Below are positions 1 to 11,469 of a DNA stretch of 64,000 nt, in pieces. The stretch is from assembly GCA_022749655.1 (NCBI GenBank), contig CP094243.1, forward strand, positions 3,968,001 through 4,032,000, read 5' to 3'. The position numbers and the translations under genes were made by a program. The stretch is from Xanthomonas phaseoli pv. phaseoli (GTDB lineage: Bacteria > Pseudomonadota > Gammaproteobacteria > Xanthomonadales > Xanthomonadaceae). The notes below the pieces were generated by a model. The model was given only the letters and a program-made list of their open reading frames with translations. It was not told the origin of the DNA and searched no databases. Numbering within the stretch: the stretch's first letter is position 1; each line of letters begins with the position of its first letter.

Positions 1-186
1 CGAGCGGATCAGGCGACGAATCTATCCCACCAAGGACGCCGCACGCGCCGAGGTATTCGACTACATCGAGATGTTCTACAACCCCAACCGCCGCCACGGT
101 TCAACTGGTGACCTGTCCCCTGTAGAGTTTGAACGACGCTACGCGCAACGAGGGTCTTGAGTGTCTACGGAACCCTGGGCGTATCA
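1..186 (+). mobile_element. 3' end of an IS3-family insertion sequence
   Basis: The window opens inside an insertion sequence. A transposase tail ends at 160, and just beyond it lies a stretch at about 161-186 (TCTACGGAACCCTGGGCG core) that resembles the terminal inverted repeat of IS51-group IS3 elements. Read from the outside inwards it begins TGATACGCCCAGGG, and the element would end in the CA at 185-186. The left end lies outside the window, so completeness, target duplication and the matching repeat cannot be checked. The element stops about 150 bases before mutS. Confidence 0.7.
2..160 (+). CDS. IS3-family transposase (OrfB), C-terminal fragment
   Basis: This is the last 52 codons of an integrase-type transposase, open to the left edge. 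The visible part has the end of the rve/DDE catalytic domain: the signature YIEMFYNPNRRHGSTGDLSP, followed by VEFERRY, is the usual C-terminus of IS3-family OrfB proteins, which cut and join DNA during transposition. The catalytic D, D and E residues lie mostly upstream of the window and cannot be checked. The stop at 158-160 lies directly before the terminal inverted repeat, which is the normal arrangement in these elements. Confidence 0.85.
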   Translation, partial: ERIRRRIYPTKDAARAEVFDYIEMFYNPNRRHGSTGDLSPVEFERRYAQRGS

Positions 187-337
187 AGGGTCGTCGCAAT
201 CGCCGTGCAACAAGGCATCGCGAATCGTCGAAATCGGCTCTGATTGACCGCCACATCCCGGAAGAACATTTCTTGCAAAGCACTGATACAAAAGAAAAAC
301 CAAGAACGCCAGTGGGGCTGTAGAGCACACACCCCTC

Positions 338-2878
338 ATGAAGCAATTCTTCGCAGCCAAATCGGACTACCCCGATCTGCTGCTGTTCTTCCGCATGGGC
401 GATTTCTACGAGCTGTTCTACGACGACGCGCGCAAGGCCGCGCGGCTGCTCGACATCACCCTGACCCAGCGCGGCAGCTCCGGCGGTGCGCCGATTCCCA
501 TGGCCGGGGTGCCGGTGCATGCGTATGAAGGCTATCTGGCGCGCTTGGTGGCACTGGGCGAGTCGGTGGCGATCTGCGAGCAGATCGGCGACCCGGCGCT
601 GGCCAAGGGGCTGGTCGAGCGCAAGGTGGTGCGCATCGTCACGCCTGGCACGGTCACCGACGAGGCGCTGCTGGACGAACGTCGCGACACCTTGTTGATG
701 GCGATCTCGCGCAGCAAGCAGGGCTACGGCCTGGCCTGGGCCGATCTGGCCGGCGGGCGCTTCCTGGTCAACGAAGTGGACAGCGCCGATGCGTTGGAAG
801 CGGAAATCGCACGCCTGGAACCGGCCGAGCTGCTGGTGCCCGACGAAGACAACTGGCCGGACTTCCTGCGCGGGCGCATCGGCGTGCGGCGCCGGCCGCC
901 GTGGCTGTTCGATGCCGACAGCGGACGCCGACAGCTGCTGGCGTTTTTCAAATTGCACGATCTGTCGGGCTTCGGCATCGACGACAAACCTTGCGCCACG
1001 GCTGCCGCCGGCGCGCTGCTGGGCTATGTCGAAGAGACCCAGAAACAGCGCTTGCCGCACCTGACCTCGATCGCGATGGAGGTGGCCAGCGAGGCCATCT
1101 CGATGAACGCGGCCACGCGCCGGCATCTGGAGCTGGATACGCGCGTCGATGGCGATACCCGCAACACCTTGCTCGGCGTACTGGACAGCACCGTCACGCC
1201 GATGGGCGGGCGTCTGCTCCGGCGCTGGCTGCACCGTCCGCTGCGCCTGCGCGATGTGCTGGTGCAGCGCCACCATGCGGTTGGCACGTTGATCGATGCA
1301 GGTGCCGATGCCGATCTGCGCGAAGCCTTCCGTGCGCTCGGCGATCTGGAACGCATCCTGACCCGCGTGGCGTTGCGCTCGGCGCGACCGCGCGATTTCT
1401 CCACCTTGCGCGATGGCCTGGCGCTGTTGCCGAAGGTGCGCGCAATCCTGGCGCCGTTGGATTCGCCACGCCTGCGGACGCTGCATGCCGAACTCGGCGA
1501 GCACGATGCCACCGCGCATCTGTTGATCAGCGCAGTGGCCGAGATCCCGCCGCTCAAGCTCAGCGACGGCGGCGTCATCGCCACCGGCTACGACGCCGAC
1601 CTGGACGAGCTGCGTCGTTTGTCCACCAATGCCGATCAATTCTTGATCGACCTGGAACAACGCGAGCGCGCCAGCAGCGGCATCGCCACGCTCAAGGTCG
1701 GCTACAACCGCGTGCACGGCTACTACATCGAGATCAGCAAGGGCCAGGCGGACAAAGCCCCGTTGCACTACAGCCGCCGGCAGACGTTGACCAACGCCGA
1801 GCGCTACATCACCGAAGAACTCAAGAGCTTCGAAGACAAGGTGCTGTCGGCACGCGAGCGTTCGCTATCGCGTGAAAAACTGCTGTACGAAGGCCTGCTC
1901 GATGCGCTTGGCACCGAGCTGGAAGGTCTCAAGCGCTGCGCAGGTGCACTCAGCGAACTGGATGTGTTGGCCGGCTTTGCCGAACGCGCGCAGGCGCTGG
2001 ATTGGTCGCAACCGGAGCTCGATGACGCGCCGTGCCTGCGCATCGAACGCGGCCGTCACCCGGTCGTGGAGGCGGTACGCGAGCAACCATTCGAACCCAA
2101 CGATCTGGACCTGCACGGCGATCGCCGCATGCTGGTGATCACCGGCCCGAACATGGGCGGTAAATCGACCTATATGCGGCAGAACGCGCTGATCGTGTTG
2201 TTGGCGCATATCGGCAGCTACGTGCCGGCCAGCCGTGCGGTGATCGGGCCGATCGACCGCATCCTCACCCGCATCGGCGCCGGCGACGACCTGGCGCGCG
2301 GGCAGTCCACCTTCATGGTGGAAATGGCTGAAACCAGCTACATCCTGCATCACGCCACCCCGCAATCGCTGGTGCTGATGGACGAGATCGGCCGCGGTAC
2401 CTCCACCTACGATGGCCTGGCACTGGCCGATGCCGTCGCACGCCATCTGGCGCAGACCAATCGCTGCTACACGCTGTTTGCCACGCATTATTTCGAGCTC
2501 ACCGCGCTGGCCGACCAATCGCATGCCGGCGGCGCCAGTGGCATCGCCAACGTGCATCTGGACGCAGTCGAACACGGCGAGCGCCTGGTATTCATGCACG
2601 CAGTGAAAGATGGCCCGGCCAATCGCAGTTTCGGCCTGCAGGTGGCCGCGCTGGCCGGCCTGCCCAAGGCGGCGGTGACGCAGGCGCGCCGACGCTTGGT
2701 GGAACTGGAACAACGCGGCGGCGAAAGCCACAGCGCGCAGATGGCGCCCACCGCGCTGGATGCGCCGCAACAGTTCGGGCTGTTCACCGCCCCCTCCTCC
2801 GCTGCACAGGAAGCCTTGCAGGCGCTGGATCCGGATGAGCTCACCCCAAGCAGGCGCTGGAGGCGTTGTATCGGTTGA
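338..2878 (+). CDS. mutS: DNA mismatch repair protein MutS, 3' end frameshifted
   Basis: MutS recognises base mismatches and small loops and starts methyl-directed repair with MutL. The mismatch-contacting F-Y-E motif is at residues 23-25 ([12 protein letters not shown]), Walker A (GPNMGGKST) near 602-610 and the Walker B/signature region ([16 protein letters not shown]) near 678-693. Two things are odd. First, the reading frame continues upstream of the ATG with V-E-H-T-P-L, matching the conserved HTP-x-M start of MutS, but reaches a stop without a start codon, so about 13 residues look missing. Second, a C4 run at 2844-2847 is one base short: the protein ends [11 protein letters not shown], whereas one added C gives [16 protein letters not shown] with a stop at 2890-2892, the conserved tetramerisation helix. 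The gene is otherwise intact. Confidence 0.95.
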   Translation: MKQFFAAKSDYPDLLLFFRMGDFYELFYDDARKAARLLDITLTQRGSSGGAPIPMAGVPVHAYEGYLARLVALGESVAICEQIGDPALAKGLVERKVVRIVTPGTVTDEALLDERRDTLLMAISRSKQGYGLAWADLAGGRFLVNEVDSADALEAEIARLEPAELLVPDEDNWPDFLRGRIGVRRRPPWLFDADSGRRQLLAFFKLHDLSGFGIDDKPCATAAAGALLGYVEETQKQRLPHLTSIAMEVASEAISMNAATRRHLELDTRVDGDTRNTLLGVLDSTVTPMGGRLLRRWLHRPLRLRDVLVQRHHAVGTLIDAGADADLREAFRALGDLERILTRVALRSARPRDFSTLRDGLALLPKVRAILAPLDSPRLRTLHAELGEHDATAHLLISAVAEIPPLKLSDGGVIATGYDADLDELRRLSTNADQFLIDLEQRERASSGIATLKVGYNRVHGYYIEISKGQADKAPLHYSRRQTLTNAERYITEELKSFEDKVLSARERSLSREKLLYEGLLDALGTELEGLKRCAGALSELDVLAGFAERAQALDWSQPELDDAPCLRIERGRHPVVEAVREQPFEPNDLDLHGDRRMLVITGPNMGGKSTYMRQNALIVLLAHIGSYVPASRAVIGPIDRILTRIGAGDDLARGQSTFMVEMAETSYILHHATPQSLVLMDEIGRGTSTYDGLALADAVARHLAQTNRCYTLFATHYFELTALADQSHAGGASGIANVHLDAVEHGERLVFMHAVKDGPANRSFGLQVAALAGLPKAAVTQARRRLVELEQRGGESHSAQMAPTALDAPQQFGLFTAPSSAAQEALQALDPDELTPSRRWRRCIG

Positions 2879-2905
2879 AGGCGTTGCTTTGAGGGGTCGG
2901 GATTG

Positions 2906-2940
2906 GGGAATCGGGAATCGGGAATCGGGAATCGGGAATC
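2906..2940. repeat. Tandem heptamer repeat, five GGGAATC units
   Basis: Directly after mutS the unit GGGAATC is repeated five times in tandem, with degenerate copies before it and another at about 3000-3010. The same unit or its complement recurs at 12236-12256, 17456-17500 and 51244-51274, always outside or at the edge of genes. It looks like a dispersed Xanthomonas intergenic repeat with variable copy number. Confidence 0.85.
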
Positions 2941-3191
2941 GTAGGAGCGTAGCTGCGCGACTTTCGCTTGCTGCGCGTGCGGATGCATTGCCTGGCAGGA
3001 ATCGGGAATCGATTTGGATGCTGCGTTGCGGGATTTGTTCGCTGATTTTGGAAGTGGTGACGGCATGGTTGCGGGCTGCCAAGTCCTGCATCGTGCCGTG
3101 CGTAACGCGCGTCATGTGCAGCTCGCTGGATTAGTCTGTCGGCGCGACCGGCGCACCCTGCCGCAACGCTTCGCCAGACAGGAACCTTCCG

Positions 3192-3806
3192 ATGACCATG
3201 TCCGCTTCGTTGACCGACCAGCTCGCTGCGCAGTTGCAGGGGCCGCCGCTGCAGCAACTCGCCGGCCGCCTGGGCATTGCGCCAGAGCAGGCGCAGTCGG
3301 CAGTGCAGGCCGCGCTGCCGTTGCTGATGGGGGCGCTGGGCCGCAATAGCCAGCAGGCCGGTGGCACCGACGCATTGCTGGGCGCACTGCAACGCGACCA
3401 TGCTGCCAGTCCAGACCTCGGCAGCTTGCTCGGCTCGCTATTGGGTGGCTCGGCCACCGGCGCGCAGGGCAACGGTGCCGGCATCGTCGGCCATCTGTTC
3501 GGCGATAAGGCGCCGCAGGCCGCTGCCGGCCTGGGCAAGGCCACCGGGCTGGAGACCAGTAAGGCCAGTCAGTTATTGCAGCTGCTTGCCCCGATCGTGA
3601 TGGCGTATCTGGCCAAGCGCTTTCTGGGCGGCGATGCCGCATCCAGCGGCCAGCTCGGGCCTGCGCTGGCACAGGAACATCAGCAGGCGCGCAGCCATCC
3701 CGGTGCCGGCGGGTTACTGGCCAGCGTACTGGACCAGGACGGCGACGGGCAGCTGGGTCTGGGCGATGTCATGAAGCTGGGCAGCAGCCTGTTCGGCAAA
3801 CGCTGA
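3192..3806 (+). CDS. DUF937 (YidB-like) family protein
   Basis: A 204-residue protein rich in Ala, Gly, Leu and Gln, matching the DUF937 family, whose function is not established. Repeated glycine-rich helices are visible (GSLLGSLLGG near residues 78-87), plus a short hydrophobic stretch LLAPIVMAYLAKRFLG near 130-145. The C-terminus has a calcium-loop-like DQDGDGQLGLGD followed by VMKLGSSLFGKR, common in this family. There is no signal peptide. The start at 3192 has AGGAA about eight bases upstream; a second ATG two codons later is equally possible. It is a single gene between mutS and katG with no evident operon partner. Confidence 0.75.
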   Translation: MTMSASLTDQLAAQLQGPPLQQLAGRLGIAPEQAQSAVQAALPLLMGALGRNSQQAGGTDALLGALQRDHAASPDLGSLLGSLLGGSATGAQGNGAGIVGHLFGDKAPQAAAGLGKATGLETSKASQLLQLLAPIVMAYLAKRFLGGDAASSGQLGPALAQEHQQARSHPGAGGLLASVLDQDGDGQLGLGDVMKLGSSLFGKR

Positions 3807-6480
<2,674 letters not shown>

Positions 6481-6529
6481 GCGTCTTCACTCATGCGCAC
6501 CTGCCAACACGCAGCTGCGCGAGCCCGCA

Positions 6530-6560
6530 CACAAACGCCCCGATCAACGGGGCGTTTGTG
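6530..6560 (+). terminator. Terminator after katG
   Basis: A perfect 12-bp inverted repeat (CACAAACGCCCC at 6530-6541 against GGGGCGTTTGTG at 6549-6560) with a 7-base loop lies 50 bases after the katG stop. The following T tract is short (GTTTGC). It could also serve the gene on the opposite strand ending at 6602. Confidence 0.75.
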
Positions 6561-6601
6561 TTTGCAGGGTCTATTGCATAAGCGCTTGTTGCGACAGCGC
6601 G

Positions 6602-7009
6602 CTACAACGCGTCGATATCGCCCAATGCCGTGATCAGGCGGCGCGCGCGCTTGTCCGGTTTACCCTCGGGCGCACGGTAGCCGGTACGCTCGGCAGCGCG
6701 CTGCAGGCGCCATTGCGCGCGGGCCTCGCGCGAGATATCGCTTTCGATGTAGAGCGCCTGCGCCACCGGCGCCGGGCCGCGTACATCGCTGAGCGCGGCA
6801 ACGGTGATCTCGAAGATTTCGCCGCCGCGGTCGATACGCAACTGTTCGCCGCTGCGCAGCGCGCGCGACGGCTTTGGACGCTGGCCGGCCACGTCGACTT
6901 TGCCGGTCTCCACGGCGTTCTTGGCCAGGCTGCGCGTCTTGAAAAAGCGCGCTGCCCAGAGCCAGACATCCAGCCTGACCGTCATCGCCTGTTCCAGCTC
7001 TAGATTCAT
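6602..7009 (-). CDS. hslR: Hsp15-type S4 RNA-binding protein
   Basis: Hsp15 is a heat-shock protein that binds 50S subunits carrying a stalled nascent chain. The S4 domain occupies roughly residues 10-75, with the family opening VRLDVWLWAARFFKTRSLA and GKVDVAG...RALRSGEQL. The C-terminal third is basic (GKPDKRARRLI), as in the family. Start chosen at 7009 (MNLELEQAMTVRLD) because its leader length matches the E. coli protein; the ATG at 6985 is the alternative. Neither has a strong Shine-Dalgarno sequence. It is monocistronic, facing katG tail to tail. Confidence 0.85.
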   Translation of the reverse strand: MNLELEQAMTVRLDVWLWAARFFKTRSLAKNAVETGKVDVAGQRPKPSRALRSGEQLRIDRGGEIFEITVAALSDVRGPAPVAQALYIESDISREARAQWRLQRAAERTGYRAPEGKPDKRARRLITALGDIDAL

Positions 7010-7233
7010 TCGTCTTGCGGTCTCGTGTCGTACGGTGGCTCGCGCAGTACGCATTGCATGCGTGCCAACGCTGCGATCTTGCGCAAACGCCGGCGCGATT
7101 GCCGGAGTCTTCCACGCCAATGGCGTGCGCCCCAACAGATGTTTGGGCAACGGCTGCCAAACTCAAGCGGGCAGGACCAGGCGCGATCTGGCCTGCACCG
7201 CAGGGCGTCACCGCCGGCGGATGCCCTCCTCCG

Positions 7234-7890
7234 TTAGGTGTTCGCTGTGGCCACGGTGCGCGGCATGTCCGGGTTTGGATGCGCCGCGATCAACGCGTCG
7301 TCGGCGACGTTGGCGCGCAGTGCCGCAGGCCGGGCGGCATGCCGTTGCGCGAAGGCGGTAAACGCAGGCCGCGGTTCCAGCATGCCGGTACGCGTGTAGA
7401 AACCCACCACCGCCGCCATGTACAGGTCGGCCGCGCTGAAGCGGTCGCCGGCCAGATGCTCGCGGCCCGCGACCGCCTGTTCCAGGGTCTGCAGAAGGTC
7501 CGCTTCGTGGCCGTAGCCGGCGCTGCGTGCCGGTGCCAGCACGCCGCTTTCCTTCGCGGTCAGCAGCGCCTCCACTGGGCCGGCCAGGAAAAACAGCCAA
7601 CGGTAATAATCGGCGCGCGCCGGCGATCCCGGCGGCGGCGCCAGGTGCCGCTCCGGCACCAGGTCGGCCAGGTAGGCACAGATCGCCGCATTCTCGGTAA
7701 CGACCGTGTTGCCATGACGCAGCGCCGGCACCTTGCCCATCGGGTTGATCGCCAGATAGTCCGGCGCCTTCATCGTGGTGCCGTAGTCGAGGATGACCGC
7801 CTGGTACGGCAGGCCGGTTTCCTCCAGCATCCAGCGGGCGACACGGCCGCGTGACAATGGGTGGGTGTAGAGCACGATCTCGGTGGACAT
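7234..7890 (-). CDS. Glutathione S-transferase family protein
   Basis: A 218-residue cytosolic glutathione S-transferase. The N-terminal thioredoxin-like domain has IVLYTHPLSRGRVARWMLEE and, around residues 50-70, INPMGKVPALRHG..VVTENAAIC, which contains the cis-proline after KV and the glutathione-contacting E-N pair. The all-helical C-terminal domain includes RFSAADLYMAA, the usual N-capping/hydrophobic-staple region. The substrate is unknown. A YafY-type regulator lies just upstream on the same strand, 58 bases away, and could control it or be co-transcribed with it. Confidence 0.85.
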   Translation of the reverse strand: MSTEIVLYTHPLSRGRVARWMLEETGLPYQAVILDYGTTMKAPDYLAINPMGKVPALRHGNTVVTENAAICAYLADLVPERHLAPPPGSPARADYYRWLFFLAGPVEALLTAKESGVLAPARSAGYGHEADLLQTLEQAVAGREHLAGDRFSAADLYMAAVVGFYTRTGMLEPRPAFTAFAQRHAARPAALRANVADDALIAAHPNPDMPRTVATANT

Positions 7891-7948
7891 GGGCAGACTT
7901 CGGTGGTGGACAGCCTGCAGTCTGGTCCTGCCTTGCTGACAGGTGCTG

Positions 7949-8644
7949 TCAGCAGTCGGCTGCGTAGCCGGTCGCCGCGCGCCAGCGCTTGATCAGCAGA
8001 TGCCGGCGCGAGGGATAGCGTTCGCCGTCGTCGGCCAGGGCCAGCACCCGGTCGGCACGGAAGTGACGGAAATCGCCGCGCAATTCGCACCACGCGGCGA
8101 TCATGCCGTAGCCGCCGAGAAAGGCCATCGCGAACGGCCAGACCCGCCGTTGCGAGGCAGTACCTTCGGCATCGGCGTAGTCCATCCGCAGCACGTGTTC
8201 GAGCCGGATGCCGCGACGCAGGATCGGCAGCCACGGTGCGGGCGGTTGCGTGGCATCGGCCGCGGGCACCAGCAGCCCGCTCGTCTCGATCGATGCGCGC
8301 AAGTTGCCGGGCAGCGTGGCGGTGATACGCGCCACCGCGCGCTGCGCTGCCTGCGCCAGTTCCGGATCGGCCTGGCGCGCCACCCAGCGCGCGCCCAGGT
8401 TCAGGGCCTCCAGTTCGTCCTCGGTGAAATTCAGTGCCGGCAGCAGGAAGCCTGGACGCAACACGTAGCCCACCCCGGGATCGCCAAGGATGTCGGCGCC
8501 CTGCGCGCGCAAGGTAGCGATATCGCGGTACAACGTGCGCAGGCTGACGCCCAGCGCAGTGGCGAGCTGGGCACCGGCCACGGGCCGACGCCGTGCGCGC
8601 AGGGCGTCGAGCAGATGCAGCAAACGGGTCGCACGAATTTCCAT
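7949..8644 (-). CDS. YafY-family HTH-WYL transcriptional regulator
   Basis: A 231-residue DNA-binding regulator. Residues 1-60 form a winged helix-turn-helix of the HTH_11 type (RLLHLLDAL...QLATALGVSLRTLYRDIATL). Residues about 135-220 form a WYL-like sensor domain (YADAEGTASQRRVWPFAMAFL, AWCELRGDFRHFRADRV). WYL regulators of this type respond to small ligands or nucleic acids; the ligand is unknown here. The gene reads towards the glutathione S-transferase gene 58 bases downstream, so they may form an operon. Confidence 0.85.
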   Translation of the reverse strand: MEIRATRLLHLLDALRARRRPVAGAQLATALGVSLRTLYRDIATLRAQGADILGDPGVGYVLRPGFLLPALNFTEDELEALNLGARWVARQADPELAQAAQRAVARITATLPGNLRASIETSGLLVPAADATQPPAPWLPILRRGIRLEHVLRMDYADAEGTASQRRVWPFAMAFLGGYGMIAAWCELRGDFRHFRADRVLALADDGERYPSRRHLLIKRWRAATGYAADC

Positions 8645-9169
8645 CGCGACAGCATAGTGGGCTTTGCGTCCTCGCTGCTTTGGGCTGCATGGCGCTCGCG
8701 CATTCGGGTCTTAGAGCGACTAACAAAACGTAGCGAGCAGCTGTCAGGTGGACGCGGACGGCGCGCAGGAACCGGAGTGTACGGGTGGTACATGAGGATT
8801 CCGAGCACCGGCCGCGCCCGCCTGGCGGCTGCGCAGTAGTTTTGTTAGCCGCTCTTAGACGAACGGGCGCATCCATAGGAGTCCAACTGCGATGCAGCGA
8901 TCGGCCGGCGCACCGGCAGACCAGCCGGCGACCACGTCCGACCATGGCTGCGGCCAGCCCAAACCTGCATCCCCATCCTCGCCAGGCCCGCCTGCCGCAT
9001 TGCCTATTCACGCACACGCCTGCGGCTGCTTTGCATGCCGCTGCCAGACAAGGCGCGCAGCGTGCTCCACGATCGGCGCGCCCCACGCCGCCTCGCCGCA
9101 GGTGCGCTGCATTCGGGCTCACCCGGGCAATGCTAGTGTGCGCACCTTCTGCGCGACGATACGACTGCG
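8645..9169. other. Intergenic region with an inverted-repeat element
   Basis: The 525 bases between the divergent YafY-type regulator and MATE genes hold no convincing gene. The left half carries the inverted-repeat element at 8708-8860. The right half, 8861-9169, shows nothing recognisable beyond the promoter area expected for the MATE gene. Confidence 0.6.
8708..8860. mobile_element. MITE-like element, 153 bp with 22-bp inverted ends
   Basis: The left end, 8708-8729 (GTCTTAGAGCGACTAACAAA then AC), is matched by the complement of the right end, 8839-8860, with two mismatches in 22. No transposase is encoded between them. Perfectly placed terminal repeats around a short non-coding core fit a miniature inverted-repeat transposable element. 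A flanking target duplication is not obvious. The transcript of either strand could form a long hairpin that insulates the divergent genes. Confidence 0.7.
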
Positions 9170-10663
9170 ATGCCCAAATCCGCTGTCCTGACCGAAGGCC
9201 CGATCGGCAAGAATCTGCTGTTGTTCGCACTGCCGATCATGGCCGGCAACATCGCCCAGTCGCTCAACGGATCGATCAACGCGATCTGGATCGGCCGCTA
9301 TCTCGGCGAAGAGGCGCTGACCGCGGCGGCCAATGCCAACAGCATCATGTTCTTCCTGATCGGCTCGGTGTTCGGCATCGGCATGGCCTCGACCATCCTG
9401 ATCGGCCAGGCGATGGGCGTGCGCGATATCGCCCAGGCGCGCAAGGTGATGGGCACCAGCGCGAGCTTTTTCGGCGGGCTGTCGGCCGTGATCGCCGTGC
9501 TCGGCTGGTACCTGGCGCCGCATTTGCTGAGCGCCATGGGCACGCCCGCTGCCTCGCAAACCCTGGCCGAAGACTATCTGCGGGTGATCTTCCTGGCAAT
9601 GCCCACGCTGTATCTGTTCGCGTTCCTCTCGGCCGCCTTGCGCGGCACCGGCGATGCACGCACGCCGTTCCGGTTCCTGTTGCTGTCGGTGCTGCTGGAT
9701 ATCGTGTTCAACCCGCTGCTGTTGTTCGGTATCGGCCCGTTTCCGGCATTGGGCATTGCCGGCGCGGCCTGGGCCACGTTGATAGCGCAGGTCGTCGCAC
9801 TGGCTGGGTTGCTGGTGTATTTACGCAAGAAACGCCATGTCTTGTGGCTGGGCCGGAGCGATGTGCGGCTGTTTCGCATCGACCCAGCCATCCTGCGCGC
9901 GTTGATCGTCAAAGGCGTGCCGATGGGTCTGCAGATGGTGATGATCTCGCTGTCGATGATCGCCATGCTGTCGTTGGTCAATGGTTTCGGCACCGAAACC
10001 GCTGCTGCATTCGGCGCAGGATTGCAGCTATGGAACTATGTGCAGATGCCGGCCATGGCGGTGGGCGCAGCGTGTTCGTCGATGGCCGCCCAGAATGTGG
10101 GCGCCGGCCTGTGGTCGCGCGTGGATGCGGTCGCACGTACCGGCATCGCCGCCAATTTCCTGATGACGGGCCTGCTGATCGTGCTGCTGATCCTGTTCGA
10201 TCGCTGGACCTTGGCCCTGTTTCTGCCCGAAGGCAGCGCCACGCTGGAGGTTGCCCGGCACCTCAACCACATTGCGATCTGGTCGTTCCTGCTGTTTGGT
10301 GTCAGCTTCGTGGTCTCGGGCGTAGTGCGCGCCACCGGTGCGGTGATGCCGCCGTTGTTGATCCTGGCGTTTTCGCTATGGGGCGTGCGCGTGCCGTTGG
10401 CCAACGTGCTGCTGCCGCATCTGGGCGCTGATGCGGTGTGGTGGAGCTTTCCGACCAGTTCGGCCTGTTCGATGCTGCTGTCGCTGGCGTATTACCGCTG
10501 GGGCGGCTGGCGCAAGGCGCGCATGCTGAGCGCGCCCACGCATCCGTCGGAGCTTGCGGCAGCAGCGGAAGTGCCGGCGCATCCGGCCTCGCCGGTCGCC
10601 GACCCGGCCCCGCTCACCGATGCGCCAGGCGGGCAGCAATTACCGCGGACGCCGCAGCGTTAG
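9170..10663 (+). CDS. MATE-family multidrug exporter
   Basis: An inner-membrane antiporter of the MATE family, predicted to export cationic drugs or metabolites in exchange for Na+ or H+. It has 497 residues. Twelve hydrophobic segments are seen in two related halves, starting with LLLFALPIMAGNIAQSLNG (residues about 14-32) and repeated in the second half as LIVKGVPMGLQMVMISLS (near 248). This repeat is the family's hallmark. The last 55 residues are a polar Ala/Pro-rich tail with no known domain. ATG 9170 follows a GC-rich leader without a clear ribosome site. The substrate cannot be predicted. Confidence 0.88.
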   Translation: MPKSAVLTEGPIGKNLLLFALPIMAGNIAQSLNGSINAIWIGRYLGEEALTAAANANSIMFFLIGSVFGIGMASTILIGQAMGVRDIAQARKVMGTSASFFGGLSAVIAVLGWYLAPHLLSAMGTPAASQTLAEDYLRVIFLAMPTLYLFAFLSAALRGTGDARTPFRFLLLSVLLDIVFNPLLLFGIGPFPALGIAGAAWATLIAQVVALAGLLVYLRKKRHVLWLGRSDVRLFRIDPAILRALIVKGVPMGLQMVMISLSMIAMLSLVNGFGTETAAAFGAGLQLWNYVQMPAMAVGAACSSMAAQNVGAGLWSRVDAVARTGIAANFLMTGLLIVLLILFDRWTLALFLPEGSATLEVARHLNHIAIWSFLLFGVSFVVSGVVRATGAVMPPLLILAFSLWGVRVPLANVLLPHLGADAVWWSFPTSSACSMLLSLAYYRWGGWRKARMLSAPTHPSELAAAAEVPAHPASPVADPAPLTDAPGGQQLPRTPQR

Positions 10664-10732
10664 TCGCGTTTGCCGCAGGCGTGCCGTCCGGTCCGCAGCC
10701 ATCGCGGGTGCATGCGCTTGCAACCGTCGTGG

Positions 10733-10772
10733 GATCAGGGTGGCCAGCCTCCATACCTCGACCACCCTGATC
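10733..10772. terminator. Inverted repeat after the MATE gene
   Basis: GATCAGGGTGG at 10733-10743 and CCACCCTGATC at 10762-10772 form an 11-bp perfect stem with an 18-base loop, 70 bases after the MATE stop. No T tract follows, so it is either a weak terminator or an mRNA-stabilising hairpin. Confidence 0.4.
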
Positions 10773-10860
10773 GAGAGCACGGGTTGCTGGACGCATTCGC
10801 TCAAGGCGCGGTGTGCAGCATGCGTGGATGCCGCAATCGAACAGCCATTCCCACAAACGC

Positions 10861-10886
10861 AAACAGCCGCCCGAAGGCGGCTGTTT
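10861..10886 (-). terminator. Terminator of the rpsP-rimM-trmD-rplS operon
   Basis: AAACAGCCGCC (10861-10871) and GGCGGCTGTTT (10876-10886) form an 11-bp stem with loop CGAA, 31 bases beyond the rplS stop. The outer A-T pairs supply the U-rich arm for minus-strand transcription. Confidence 0.8.
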
Positions 10887-10917
10887 GGCAGTGGCGGGAC
10901 AGGCCCGCCAATGTGGC

Positions 10918-11325
10918 TTACTCCGCCTTGGCAGCAGCCTGGCGAGCGGCCTTGGCCTGCGCAGCGGCGGCCAGATCTTCCTTGATGCGGGCAGCCTTGC
11001 CTTCCAGACCACGCAGGTAGTACAGCTTACCGGCGCGCACCTTGCCGCGACGCTTCACTTCGACCGAGTCGATGATGGCGCTGTGGGTCTGGAACACGCG
11101 CTCCACGCCGAAGCCATGCGAGATCTTGCGCACGGTGAAGGAGGAGTTCAGGCCGGCATTCTTGGTACCGATCACCACGCCCTCATAGGCCTGCACGCGC
11201 TCGCGGTTGCCTTCCTTCACCTTGACGTTCACCACAACGGTGTCGCCCTGGTTGAATTCCGGCAGCTTGCGCTGGATCTGGGCGGCTTCGAAGTCAGCCA
11301 GGATGGTCTTGTTGAGTTTGCTCAT
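10918..11325 (-). CDS. rplS: 50S ribosomal protein L19
   Basis: L19 sits at the interface of the 30S and 50S subunits. The 135-residue product opens [20 protein letters not shown] and contains the conserved [25 protein letters not shown] and [20 protein letters not shown] blocks. The C-terminal 20 residues are an Ala/Lys-rich extension ([17 protein letters not shown]) beyond the usual end near [10 protein letters not shown]. The start at 11325 is set by homology. It is the last gene of the rpsP operon, 145 bases downstream of trmD, with a terminator after it. Confidence 0.97.
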
Positions 11326-11469
11326 GGTGGGCACCGCGTGTCTGGTGATATTGGACCGGCAGTCGCCGCACGGCGATTGCTCGAGGTTCGTAGGAGGGCC
11401 AGACGCAAGGCTGGCCAGCAAGCCGCATATTGTACCCCAATCAATCTTGCAAGAGCTAGGGGTGAGCCC

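Noticed and set aside
101..1768. Long open frame on the minus strand over mutS (555 codons)
   Set aside because: Antisense shadow of mutS caused by high third-position GC. The protein is low-complexity and rich in Gln, Ala, Arg and His with no domain, and mutS on the plus strand is certain.
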